Below, in pieces: positions 24,748-32,159 of a stretch of DNA of 49,296 nucleotides. Origin of the DNA: UBA3700 sp964478025 (lineage in GTDB: Bacteria > Bacillota > Clostridia > Christensenellales > UBA3700); NCBI GenBank assembly GCA_964478025.1, contig CAYZGK010000013.1:1-49296 (forward strand). The letters are read 5' to 3'. The notes under the pieces were generated by a model that saw only the letters and a program-made list of their open reading frames with translations, was not told where the DNA came from and ran no database searches. Position numbers and translations under genes: made by a program. How positions within the stretch are numbered: position 1 is the stretch's first letter; each line of letters opens with the position of its first letter.

Positions 24748-25410
24748 ATGTTAATAAAGAAAAAATTAATTAATAGAAAAGATGTATTTCACTCGTTTTT
24801 AGTAAAAAATGCAAATTATGCGGGACATGAAGAAATTCCATGTGTAAAAACAAGTGAATTGTTGCCTAAAAAAGTTATACCTTTTTCAAAAGCTATAACA
24901 TCTAAAGAATATGACTCGTGGATTCATTTCTACGAACACGATTATGTGTTTGAAAAACTGTGGAATAATCCGCAAAAATATTTGCCCATTATAAAAAGAT
25001 TTAAAGGGGTAATATCTCCAGATTTTAGTCTTTACTACGATATGCCGCTTGTAATGCAACAGTGGAATACCTATAGAAATAGGGCTATAGCATGTTGGTT
25101 AAAAGATAACGGCGTTGAGGTTATTCCTAATGTAAGATGGGGCGATGAAAGAACTTTTAAACTTTCAACTCTTGGAGTTGAGAAAAACAAAACAATAGCT
25201 GTAGGGACACATGGATGTATAAAAACTATTGAAGGCAGAAAAATGTTTATTGATGGTTTTGATTATGTTTTAAAAGTGTTAAAACCTAAAAATATAGTTG
25301 TTTATGGAAGAATGCCTGATAAAATATTTTGTCATGCAAAAGTGTATGGAATAAATCTAATACATTTTGAAAGCGAATTTAGCTTATCTCATAAAAAGGA
25401 GGTAAACTAA
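24748..25410 (+). CDS. DUF4417-family protein, island 1
   Basis: 220 aa, soluble. It matches the DUF4417 pattern: a central FKGVISPDFSLYYDMPLVMQ, WNTYRNRAIACWLKDNGVEV and IPNVRWGDERTF, followed by GVEKNKTIAVGTHGC. The same framework is in the protein at 45002 (ITPDYSLYKDMPKAIQLFN, VVPNVSWSDSSTFDF). The function of DUF4417 is unknown; my recollection is that it is frequent in Firmicutes prophages and mobile regions. AAAGGAG precedes the ATG. The first toxin-like gene starts 1 bp after its stop. Its last residues, HFESEFSLSHKKEVN, recur as a relic at 26384-26452. Confidence 0.8.
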   Translation: MLIKKKLINRKDVFHSFLVKNANYAGHEEIPCVKTSELLPKKVIPFSKAITSKEYDSWIHFYEHDYVFEKLWNNPQKYLPIIKRFKGVISPDFSLYYDMPLVMQQWNTYRNRAIACWLKDNGVEVIPNVRWGDERTFKLSTLGVEKNKTIAVGTHGCIKTIEGRKMFIDGFDYVLKVLKPKNIVVYGRMPDKIFCHAKVYGINLIHFESEFSLSHKKEVN

Positions 25411-25411
25411 T

Positions 25412-25822
25412 ATGGGAACAGGTTATCATGGTGGATTTGGAAACTCAAAAGGGAAAAAACGGCATGAAGTTAACCCCTTAAAAAGCTATGGAAGAATAGA
25501 AGATAATGTAAAAGTTATGCTTTCTAGATTTCCTATAAAAAATGGTAAGTTCGGAGAAAAAAGTAAAAATTGTCAAGTTATATATTGTAAAAATCAATAT
25601 AAAACGGCTTTAAGATTTTATAAGTTAATTTCAAGAGGCGGTATAGAAAAAGACTTGCCAAATAAAAAGGGGAAAATTGTTTTATTGTCAGATAAAACAG
25701 TAATTGTTTATAGAAAATATACATCCACAAAAGATAGTCCAGCCGTGGAAATTACAATTAAACATCCAAGTGATGTTAAAGGACAAAAAATTCACTTTGA
25801 AAAGGAGAAAAAAGATGATTAA
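25412..25822 (+). CDS. Polymorphic-toxin-type C-terminal domain protein (cassette 1 toxin)
   Basis: 136 aa. A short glycine-rich opening MGTGYHGGFGNSKG is followed by a domain with ALRFYKLISRGGIEKDLPNK, VLLSDKTVIVYRKYTS, SPAVEITIKHPSD and a C-terminal KIHFEKEKK. The pattern K-L-I-S-x-G-G ... SDxTxIxYR ... SPAVEI ... QKIHF is one I associate with C-terminal domains of large Firmicutes polymorphic toxins; here it stands without a secretion or delivery domain. AAAAGGAGG precedes the ATG by 8 bp. It overlaps the next gene by 8 bp, as toxin and immunity genes often do. The activity is unknown, and toxin status is inference from pattern and context. Confidence 0.6.
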   Translation: MGTGYHGGFGNSKGKKRHEVNPLKSYGRIEDNVKVMLSRFPIKNGKFGEKSKNCQVIYCKNQYKTALRFYKLISRGGIEKDLPNKKGKIVLLSDKTVIVYRKYTSTKDSPAVEITIKHPSDVKGQKIHFEKEKKDD

Positions 25823-26381
25823 AGCAAAATTTAACAATTTAATGTTGGAAAAAATAAAAAAAATAAAAGGGAGTAAATTGCTTTGCTACTTAACTGATGA
25901 TATGTACGATGGAAATGTAAGTTATGGCAAAGTTGGTTTAGAAACAAATAATGGGTGTTTAGATGTGTATAATGAAGAAACATCTATTGATTGGTTCGAT
26001 ATAGATGGTGAAAAAACAAAGGAAGACATTTCTATGTTTTCTTGTAAAGAAAGAAAAGAAGGAGAAGAGTTCGTTCCATATATAAATAAAACCAATGTTA
26101 TAAGACATGAAGTGGATGAATATATTAATTCAATAAAAATAGTGACAGATTTTGTAAAAATCAATAATGAAGAATATTCTATTGACTATGATATTGCAAT
26201 TATTATAAAAACAGATTCTCATAAATACACAATTTCGCGAGGATGGCTTTTTAGTGAAGAAATCTATATATCTATAGACGATGAGGGTAATAATATTTAT
26301 TCTATTGCAGATGAAATAAATGATTGGAATAATGATGGAGATTATAGTGTTGAAGTGAAAAGAACAATTAAGGAGATTTAA
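25815..26381 (+). CDS. Putative immunity protein (cassette 1)
   Basis: 188 aa from the ATG at 25815, with AAAGGAG about 8 bp upstream (the frame is open further back inside the toxin gene). Acidic, soluble, beta-rich, no cysteine motif: CYLTDDMYDGNVSYGKVGLE, YSIDYDIAIIIKTDSHKYTI, SIADEINDWNNDGDYSVEVK. It overlaps the preceding toxin-like gene by 8 bp. No specific family recognised; immunity is inferred from acidity, size and position. Confidence 0.5.
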   Translation: MIKAKFNNLMLEKIKKIKGSKLLCYLTDDMYDGNVSYGKVGLETNNGCLDVYNEETSIDWFDIDGEKTKEDISMFSCKERKEGEEFVPYINKTNVIRHEVDEYINSIKIVTDFVKINNEEYSIDYDIAIIIKTDSHKYTISRGWLFSEEIYISIDDEGNNIYSIADEINDWNNDGDYSVEVKRTIKEI

Positions 26382-26383
26382 TA

Positions 26384-26452
26384 TTTGTTAATGGTGGGAA
26401 AGATTTATATTTTGAGGGAACTTTTAATTTATCCCATAAAGAAGGAAGGTGA
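26384..26452 (+). pseudogene. Relic of a DUF4417 C-terminus
   Basis: 22 codons followed by TGA. The translation reads FVNGGKDLYFEGTFNLSHKE and then GR. It aligns with the end of the intact DUF4417 protein of this island (GINLIHFESEFSLSHKKEVN): FE, F-LSHK and the end point coincide. It has no start codon and lies 6 bp before the second toxin-like gene, where a full DUF4417 gene sits before the first one. It is best explained as the tail of a lost DUF4417 copy brought along with its cassette. Confidence 0.65.
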
Positions 26453-26458
26453 ATAAAT

Positions 26459-26845
26459 ATGGGTGCTGGAAATAGTGGACTTTTTAAAGAAACCCATGGA
26501 ACAAAGAGAAATATAGTTGAAAATAATAAGAAAATATTAAAAACTAATCAAGTTTATAATTTAAACAATTCAAAGAGTGTTAAACATGTAGATAAGGTGG
26601 TTGCTTCAAATAATCAGCATGATATTCCGAAACACTTGTTTCCTAACTCTGTTTATATATGTAGTATAAATGGAATGCTCAAAACTGAAAGATATTTTGA
26701 TGAAAAAGGAGAACCATATTTAGATATTGATTATACCAATCATGGAAACGCAAAATTGCATCCTGTTGTTCCTCATGAACATTCTATTAGGGTTGAAAAT
26801 GGTAAATTTGAAAGAGATAAAAAATGGAGGGAAATTCAAAAATGA
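26459..26845 (+). CDS. Toxin-like protein with DIDY...HxH motif (cassette 2)
   Basis: 128 aa. It opens MGAGNSGLFKETHGTKR, again glycine-rich, then a linker, then ERYFDEKGEPYLDIDYTNHG and HPVVPHEHSIRVENG. The motif (R/E)xFDE-x-G-x-x-x-x-DIDY...HxH is shared with the protein at 45624 and is a pattern I associate with C-terminal domains of polymorphic toxins and phage minor-head proteins. The conserved Asp and His residues could form an active site. GGAAGG precedes the ATG. The stop overlaps the next start (ATGA), typical of toxin-immunity pairs. Activity unknown. Confidence 0.6.
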   Translation: MGAGNSGLFKETHGTKRNIVENNKKILKTNQVYNLNNSKSVKHVDKVVASNNQHDIPKHLFPNSVYICSINGMLKTERYFDEKGEPYLDIDYTNHGNAKLHPVVPHEHSIRVENGKFERDKKWREIQK

Positions 26846-27087
26846 AAAAAGAAGAATTAAGACAACTTATTGAAGAAGGACATGAAATAGAGTTTGAGTA
26901 TAAAAAGAAAAAATATTCTATTACCTATGGTGAAATAAATGGTGAAGATGTTATTTCGTTTTGTGAATTCTACAAAGAATCAGTAGAAGTGAAAACGACT
27001 GATGAATTGTTAGCAATCCATTATAATGACTTTGTTTTAGGAAATATTATAGAAAGTTTAACTGAAGATAAAGTCTGGATTTATTAA
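26842..27087 (+). CDS. Putative immunity protein (cassette 2)
   Basis: 81 aa. The ATG at 26842 overlaps the toxin-like stop as ATGA and has GGAGGG 10 bp upstream; an in-frame ATG at 26824 precedes that site and is less likely. The sequence EGHEIEFEYKKKKYSITYGE followed by a second half ending GNIIESLTEDKVWIY resembles the proteins at 46001 and 46361 in the pattern of a short polar helix, an (E/L)EF(E/K)Y strand and a C-terminal helix. Immunity is inferred from position and that similarity. Confidence 0.55.
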   Translation: MKKEELRQLIEEGHEIEFEYKKKKYSITYGEINGEDVISFCEFYKESVEVKTTDELLAIHYNDFVLGNIIESLTEDKVWIY

Positions 27088-27135
27088 TCAAAAATTTCAG
27101 GGGTAATGTTGTGTCCTAGGACTATTTAAAAGTGA

Positions 27136-27417
27136 TTACTAAACAAATACAATGATCATTCGAGAGTTGGTAGTAAAGAAGTAAAAATAAAATATAATGT
27201 TAGTTTGCCTATGGGTGTGGCAGGTAGAACTAGGAAAAATAATCCTTATATAGTAGAAATAGGGTCATTAGCTATGATAAATAAATCGGAGTTAGCAAAC
27301 GCAATAGCGCACGAATTAAATCATGTGCGTTCTTATGCAAAAGGATTTGATGCCCCGGAAAGTACAGCATATTCGTCGGGGGATAACTTATCAAAGTATA
27401 TTAGGTGTGAAAATTAA
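27136..27417 (+). pseudogene. 5'-truncated metallopeptidase-like toxin domain (cassette 3)
   Basis: The frame is open from 27136 after a TGA at 27133, but there is no ATG or ribosome site before an internal TTG at 27205. It encodes YNDHSRVGSKEVKIKYNV, then NNPYIVEIGSLAMINKSELA, a zinc-type motif HELNH in the segment ANAIAHELNHVRSYAKG, and APESTAYSSGDNLSKYI. This reads as the C-terminal toxin domain with the HExxH motif seen at the ends of polymorphic toxins. The glycine-rich leader present in the other cassettes is missing. It ends in TAATG, overlapping the broken immunity gene. Probably not expressed as a toxin. Confidence 0.65.
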
Positions 27418-27738
27418 TGTGGAATAATGAAAAAGATAATTTATTTGAAATTTTAGAGTTATTAAACAAACAGGGAGTAACCTTTCCTGTCAACTGCCCA
27501 TCTTGTCATGAGAATAGTTGTCATATTTATATGCATGACAATGGTGAATCAGTTGGTAGCTTATGGATATGGTGTTTTTGCTGTCAAGAATATACATGCA
27601 TCTTATATAATTCCAAAATGGTGGAAAAATTGTCCAAATATTAACTTAGAAGATTTACAAGCAGAACCTAATTGTTTAGAAAATAATAAAGATATTATTG
27701 ATGAATGGGTTAATAATTTGCTTAAAAAAAGAGAATGA
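27417..27738 (+). pseudogene. Frameshifted immunity-like gene (cassette 3)
   Basis: Two overlapping frames encode one protein. Frame A (from ATG 27417) gives NKQGVTFPVNCPSCHENSCH and then SLWIWCFCCQEY. About base 27591-27597 the sense passes to the +1 frame, giving HASYIIPKWWKNCPNINLED, then LQAEPNCLENNKDIIDEWVN to the stop at 27738. Removing one base in TATACATGC restores a single chain of about 106 aa with four zinc-type cysteines and a WW motif. No homopolymer is at the site, so phase variation by slippage is not suggested. It overlaps the truncated toxin by the TAATG junction. Confidence 0.7.
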
Positions 27739-27780
27739 TTTTAAAACGATTTTTAGACTACCAGTTAATATAGGTGTTTA

Positions 27781-28335
27781 TTAACTATTAAGTTCTATGA
27801 AATACTCTGTTAATAATTCTGGGGTCTCTGTATAGTTGTTATCTACCCAATATTCTAAAGTTATAATAAATGATTCAACAAGGCTTCTGTATCTTAAATT
27901 TTCAGGGATAGATTTTTCTTTAACATAATGATTATTAACCATTGCTTGAGAAAACTCTTTTAATTCTTGTCTCATTTCATTTAAGAATATATCTTTTGAT
28001 TCACTTTTAAAAATAGCATTTATTATGTCCTTATTATCATGAATATGATAAAAAATATGAGTGATTAGATGTTTATAATCAAATATAGAAGATTTTGAAA
28101 AGTCATGACTTTTTTCTTCTTCAAGTGAATGGGAAAAAACATGATGGAATATAGAAGAGCATAAAGATTTTAATACTTCTTCTTTAGTTTTAAAGTGAGC
28201 ATAAAAAGTGCTTCTAGATATATTTGCAACATCTAAAATGTCTTGAATTGTAATATCAGCATATTGTTTGTTATTTAATGTTGTCTTAAATGCGTTATAA
28301 ATTGTTGCTTTTGTTTTTTCTATTCTTTTATCCAT
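27781..28335 (-). CDS. TetR-family transcriptional regulator
   Basis: 184 aa. N-terminal TetR helix-turn-helix (about residues 8-52): KTKATIYNAFKTTLNNKQYADI, TIQDILDVANISRSTFYAHF, KTKEEVL. The C-terminal part is helical with a region like that of TetR_C_8 proteins. It is divergent from the FecCD-type importer genes, separated by 158 bp holding both promoters and short palindromes, so it most likely represses the importer and itself. AGGACA lies 3-8 bp before the ATG. The ligand is unknown. Confidence 0.88.
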   Translation of the reverse strand: MDKRIEKTKATIYNAFKTTLNNKQYADITIQDILDVANISRSTFYAHFKTKEEVLKSLCSSIFHHVFSHSLEEEKSHDFSKSSIFDYKHLITHIFYHIHDNKDIINAIFKSESKDIFLNEMRQELKEFSQAMVNNHYVKEKSIPENLRYRSLVESFIITLEYWVDNNYTETPELLTEYFIELNS

Positions 28336-28352
28336 AATGTCCTCTTTTTACA

Positions 28353-28382
28353 ATAATAAAATACAAAATGTATGATTGTCAA
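28353..28382 (-). promoter_or_regulatory. Promoter of the tetR gene
   Basis: On the minus strand: TTGACA (28382-28377), 18 bp, TATTAT (28358-28353). The spacer contains an ACAA...TTGT inverted pair. Confidence 0.6.
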
Positions 28383-28393
28383 TGCAATATCGA

Positions 28394-28406
28394 ACAAAAT
28401 GTTTGT
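28394..28406. promoter_or_regulatory. Candidate TetR operator
   Basis: ACAAAATGTTTGT: 5-bp inverted arms ACAAA/TTTGT around 3 bp, located between the two divergent promoters. ACAAAATG also occurs at 28363-28370. The exact binding site is not established. Confidence 0.35.
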
Positions 28407-28454
28407 AAATGAAAAATAAATTTTTAAATATCAAACAAAATCGCTCAAAATGTC

Positions 28455-28483
28455 TTGTATATAAGGCTTTACTTATATATAAT
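28455..28483 (+). promoter_or_regulatory. Promoter of the FecCD-type importer operon
   Basis: TTGTAT (28455-28460), 17 bp, TATAAT (28478-28483). The expected transcription start (about 28490) is only 4 bp before the ATG at 28494 and no Shine-Dalgarno is seen, so the mRNA may be nearly leaderless. Confidence 0.6.
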
Positions 28484-28493
28484 TATAAACGCT

Positions 28494-29549
28494 ATGAGTG
28501 AAGAGTTAATTAAAGCATATAAGAAGTCTCAAAATAAAAGTAGATTAATATTATTAGGATTATTAATAATAGATATATTTTTATTTGTTTTGTGTTTATG
28601 CATAGGCTCTAGCAATATGACCCCACTTCAAACCCTTCAAGGAATTTTTAAAACTGGAGAGGAAAAGTATTCTTTAATAATTTGGAATATAAGAATGCCA
28701 CGAGTTTTAGCTGCTATTTTAGCAGGAGGTGGGCTTGCTATCTCTGGTCTTATAATGCAAAGTATTTTAAAAAATCCAATGGCATCACCATCAACTTTAG
28801 GTGTTTCAAATGCTGCCGTATTTGGCGCAAATTTTGCAATTATTGTTCTTGGCTTTGGAGTTTTAAATTCATCAAGTTCTCAAGATGTATCAATATCTAA
28901 TCCTTATATTGTTTCATTGTCTGCATTAATATTTTCTATAATTAGTGTTGCAATTATATTGATTTTATCAAGACTAAAAAAATTCTCATCAGAATCTATA
29001 GTTTTATCAGGTCTTGCTGTTGGTGCTATATTTTCAGCAGCTACAACTATAATTCAATATTTTTCAGATTCTAATCAATTATCTACAGCTATATATTGGT
29101 CATTTGGTAATTTGTCTAGAGCTACATATTTAGAAAATCTAATTATGTTTGTAGTTATTATAGGATCATTTATTTATTTCTTTTTAAATAGATTAAATTA
29201 TGATGCGTTAACAAGCGGTTTTGATACTGCTAAAACTATGGGTGTAAATATAGGGGTTATATCTATAGTTAGTTTGTTTTTAGCATCATTGATTACGGCT
29301 GTCTGTGTGTCGTTTTTAGGGATAATAGGATTTATTGGTTTAATGGCTCCACATATTATGAAAAGATTAGTAGGAGATAATCATAAGTTTTTATTGCCAG
29401 GAAGTTTTCTATCAGGTGTAGCAATTTTGCTTATAGCTGATACTATATCAAGGGTTATTGTATCTGGAATATCTTTGCCAGTTGGGGCCATAACATCTCT
29501 ATTTGGTGGACCAATGTTTATATATTTGTTAATAAGAGGTAAAAAGTAA
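28494..29549 (+). CDS. FecCD/BtuC-family ABC importer permease
   Basis: 351 aa from the ATG at 28494; an in-frame TTG at 28455 lies inside the -35 element and is rejected. About nine to ten membrane segments. Motifs: RMPRVLAAILAGGGLAISG, MQSILKNPMASPSTLGVS, FLGIIGFIGLMAPHIMKRL (the cytosolic coupling region) and the terminal GGPMFIYLLIR. The family imports siderophores, haem, cobalamin or other metal chelates. It overlaps the ATPase gene by one base (TAATG). The regulator is the divergent TetR protein. Confidence 0.92.
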   Translation: MSEELIKAYKKSQNKSRLILLGLLIIDIFLFVLCLCIGSSNMTPLQTLQGIFKTGEEKYSLIIWNIRMPRVLAAILAGGGLAISGLIMQSILKNPMASPSTLGVSNAAVFGANFAIIVLGFGVLNSSSSQDVSISNPYIVSLSALIFSIISVAIILILSRLKKFSSESIVLSGLAVGAIFSAATTIIQYFSDSNQLSTAIYWSFGNLSRATYLENLIMFVVIIGSFIYFFLNRLNYDALTSGFDTAKTMGVNIGVISIVSLFLASLITAVCVSFLGIIGFIGLMAPHIMKRLVGDNHKFLLPGSFLSGVAILLIADTISRVIVSGISLPVGAITSLFGGPMFIYLLIRGKK

Positions 29550-30319
29550 TGCTAGTTGTAGAAAATTTATCCTTTTCATATAATTCTAAGAAAAAAGTTT
29601 TAGACAATGTATCATTCCATGTGCATGATGGAATATTTACAGCATTACTTGGTCCAAATGGAACAGGAAAATCAACCTTAATTAAGACTATCTTACAAAT
29701 TCTTAAATATAAAGAAGGGAAGATTACATCAGATGGTGTGGACATTTCAAAACTATCTATAATAGATAGAGCTAAGCTTTTTGCTTATGTTCCTCAAAAT
29801 ATAGAGCTTGGCTCAATGACTGTTTTTGATGCGGTACTTCTTGGTAGAAAAAGCTACACTACATGGGCCTTTACTCAAGAAGATTATAAGAAAACTAGTG
29901 AAGTTATAGAAAAGCTTGAGCTTAACGATTTAATACTTAGAAATGTTGATGAATTATCTGGTGGAGAAAAACAAAAGGTTGCAATAGCAAGAGCTATAAA
30001 TCAAGAAACAAGATATATATTTTTAGATGAACCTATAAGCAATCTAGATATAAAAAATCAAATGGAATGTTTAAACTTATTAAAAAATATAAATAAAAAC
30101 TTTAATTTAACAATTTTAGTTTCTATGCATGATTTAAATATGGCATTAAGATATTTTGAGCACTTTGTTTTAATGAAAGATAATACAATTTATAAAAATT
30201 CAACAATAGATAATCTAACAAAAGAAGATATCAAACAATGTTTTGGCATAGATTCTGAAATTATACAAAAAGATGGTGTTAGATTACTTTTGCCTATAGA
30301 GGAGAAAAATGAAAAATAA
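29549..30319 (+). CDS. FecE/BtuD-family ABC importer ATPase
   Basis: 256 aa. Walker A GPNGTGKSTLIKTIL (about 34-48), Q-loop VPQNIELGSM, signature LSGGEKQKVAIARAI (about 135), Walker B YIFLDEPISNLD and the switch histidine in SMHDLNMALR. The partner permease ends at the same base where this gene starts, and the binding-protein gene overlaps its end by 11 bp, so the three are translationally coupled. Confidence 0.93.
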   Translation: MLVVENLSFSYNSKKKVLDNVSFHVHDGIFTALLGPNGTGKSTLIKTILQILKYKEGKITSDGVDISKLSIIDRAKLFAYVPQNIELGSMTVFDAVLLGRKSYTTWAFTQEDYKKTSEVIEKLELNDLILRNVDELSGGEKQKVAIARAINQETRYIFLDEPISNLDIKNQMECLNLLKNINKNFNLTILVSMHDLNMALRYFEHFVLMKDNTIYKNSTIDNLTKEDIKQCFGIDSEIIQKDGVRLLLPIEEKNEK

Positions 30320-31463
30320 AAAAGGTTTAGTTATAGTAACGATAATTGTTCTAATGCTTTATATAATGCTTTTTGGCTGCAGCAGCGAAAGTGAAAAACA
30401 AAATACAAAAACCATTACTGATTTACTTGGAAGAGAAGTAGAAGTTCCAAGCAATCCACAAAGAATTGTTTGTATTGGAGCAGGAGCATTAAGATTATAT
30501 TCATACATCGGAGATATGAATAAACTATGTGGTGTTGAGAATGTAGAAAAAACAGACTCAATATATGGAAAAAATCTATCTTTAAGAGCTTATAAGGAAT
30601 TAAACCAAGATTTAATAGATTCACTTCCTGATTGTGGAAAGGGGGGACCTGCAAATCAATCAGCAGAGGCTGAGGCAATACTTGCATGTAATCCAGACTT
30701 AATAATATCTCTATATACATCAGATGCATCTGCTATGAATGAGCTTCAAACTCAAACAAACACTCCAGTTGTTGTATTGTCTTATGGTAAGACAACTGCT
30801 TTTGATAAAAACGTAGAAGATTCTTTAACTCTATTAGGTGAAATATTAAATAAGCAAGATAGGGCTACAGAACTTGTAAATTATATAAAAGAACTACAAA
30901 ATGATTTAAGTACAAGAACAAGCAGCATAGAAGAATCAACAAAAAAAAGTGTTTATTTAGGTTGTAATAGTTTTTATGGTAAACATGGATTTTTAAGTAC
31001 AAGTGGAAATAATTCAATTTTTAATTTAATAAATATTAAAAATGCAGCTGTTAGTATTACAACAGAATCAAGCTATACAATGGATTTAGAAAAACTAGTA
31101 AGTATAGACCCAGATATTGTGGTTTTAGATGCTGGCGGACTTGCCATAATGAAAACAGAATATAGTGAAAGTAGTACAGCTAAAGTTTATAATTCATTAA
31201 CTGCACTTAAAAATGGAGAAGTTTATTTAATAATGCCTTATAATGCATACTTTACAAATATTGAGGTTGCTTATATAAATGCTTATTATATTGCTCAAGT
31301 TGTATATAGTGATAATTTTAAAGACATAAACTTTAAAGAAAAATCTGATGAAATTTTCAATAAATTTTTAGGTTCAAACTTTTATGAAAAGGTAGCAAAT
31401 AGTTTTTATGGTGGATGTCAAAAAGTAAATATGGGAGAAATGTTTGAAAATTATTCAAAATAA
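30309..31463 (+). CDS. FecB/BtuF-type substrate-binding lipoprotein
   Basis: 384 aa. Lipoprotein signal peptide with lipobox LFGC at residues 21-24. It is a class III (TroA-like) binding protein: ITDLLGREVEVPSNPQRIVC at the start of the mature domain, AEAILACNPDLIISL, the long connecting helix and KLVSIDPDIVVLDAGG. Related proteins bind iron chelates, cobalamin or other metal complexes; the ligand cannot be read. The length is larger than BtuF and near the group that includes tungstate-like or iron-binding members. GAGG precedes the ATG, which lies inside the ATPase gene. Confidence 0.88.
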   Translation: MKNKKGLVIVTIIVLMLYIMLFGCSSESEKQNTKTITDLLGREVEVPSNPQRIVCIGAGALRLYSYIGDMNKLCGVENVEKTDSIYGKNLSLRAYKELNQDLIDSLPDCGKGGPANQSAEAEAILACNPDLIISLYTSDASAMNELQTQTNTPVVVLSYGKTTAFDKNVEDSLTLLGEILNKQDRATELVNYIKELQNDLSTRTSSIEESTKKSVYLGCNSFYGKHGFLSTSGNNSIFNLINIKNAAVSITTESSYTMDLEKLVSIDPDIVVLDAGGLAIMKTEYSESSTAKVYNSLTALKNGEVYLIMPYNAYFTNIEVAYINAYYIAQVVYSDNFKDINFKEKSDEIFNKFLGSNFYEKVANSFYGGCQKVNMGEMFENYSK

Positions 31464-31466
31464 ATT

Positions 31467-32042
31467 ATGGAAAATATAAAAGAATTTTTTAATGAAAAAG
31501 CAGAAAATTGGAATAAAAACGAAAAGGCAACAAAAGAAGAGCTTAGAGAGTGTTTATCTATTATTCCTATAAATAAGGGAGATAAGGTTCTTGATTTAGC
31601 ATGTGGAACAGGAATAATAAGTGAACTATTGTTTGAAAGAACTAAGTGCACAGTAAGAGCAATTGATCTATCTGATAAAATGATTGAAATCGCAAAGAAA
31701 ACTCACGATGTAAATAATATAAAATTTGAATGTATAAATTTTTATGATTATATTGGAGATGAGTTTGATGCAATTGTTTGTTTTAATGCATTTCCTCATT
31801 TTTTAGATGTAGAAAAATTTGTTGAAAAAGCACAAAAGCTAATAAAAAAAGATGGAATTTTAGTAATAATGCATAATATGGGAAGAGAAAGCTTGGATAA
31901 ACATCATGACGCATTTGCTAAAAATGTATCAAGACACTTAAAATCTCCAAAGGAAGAATATGTAGCGTTTTCTAATAGTTTTTATTTAGAAGATTCTTTA
32001 GATTCAAAAGACAAATATTATATGATTTTAAGAAAGAAATAA
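31467..32042 (+). CDS. Class I SAM-dependent methyltransferase
   Basis: 191 aa, Methyltransf_11/25 type. The SAM-binding motif I is VLDLACGTGIISELL (about 40-54), motif II AIDLSDKMIEIAKK, with FDAIVCFNAFPHFLD downstream. It starts 3 bp after the binding-protein stop with no Shine-Dalgarno of its own, so it depends on coupling. It is the last gene of the importer operon; a terminator follows. In such operons methyltransferases may modify the imported chelate or a metal-bound ligand, but the substrate is not known. Confidence 0.85.
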   Translation: MENIKEFFNEKAENWNKNEKATKEELRECLSIIPINKGDKVLDLACGTGIISELLFERTKCTVRAIDLSDKMIEIAKKTHDVNNIKFECINFYDYIGDEFDAIVCFNAFPHFLDVEKFVEKAQKLIKKDGILVIMHNMGRESLDKHHDAFAKNVSRHLKSPKEEYVAFSNSFYLEDSLDSKDKYYMILRKK

Positions 32043-32099
32043 TTGATATTTTAATAATGATTTTTTAACTAAAAACGTTTAGAGGAAATTGTTTATATG

Positions 32100-32126
32100 A
32101 AAACGCCGGGAAATACTGGCGTTTTT
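32100..32126 (+). terminator. Terminator of the importer / methyltransferase operon
   Basis: AAAACGCC (32100-32107) pairs with GGCGTTTT (32118-32125), followed by T residues. Confidence 0.75.
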
Positions 32127-32159
32127 AGATTTTAAATACTAAAATAAAAAAAATGAAAA

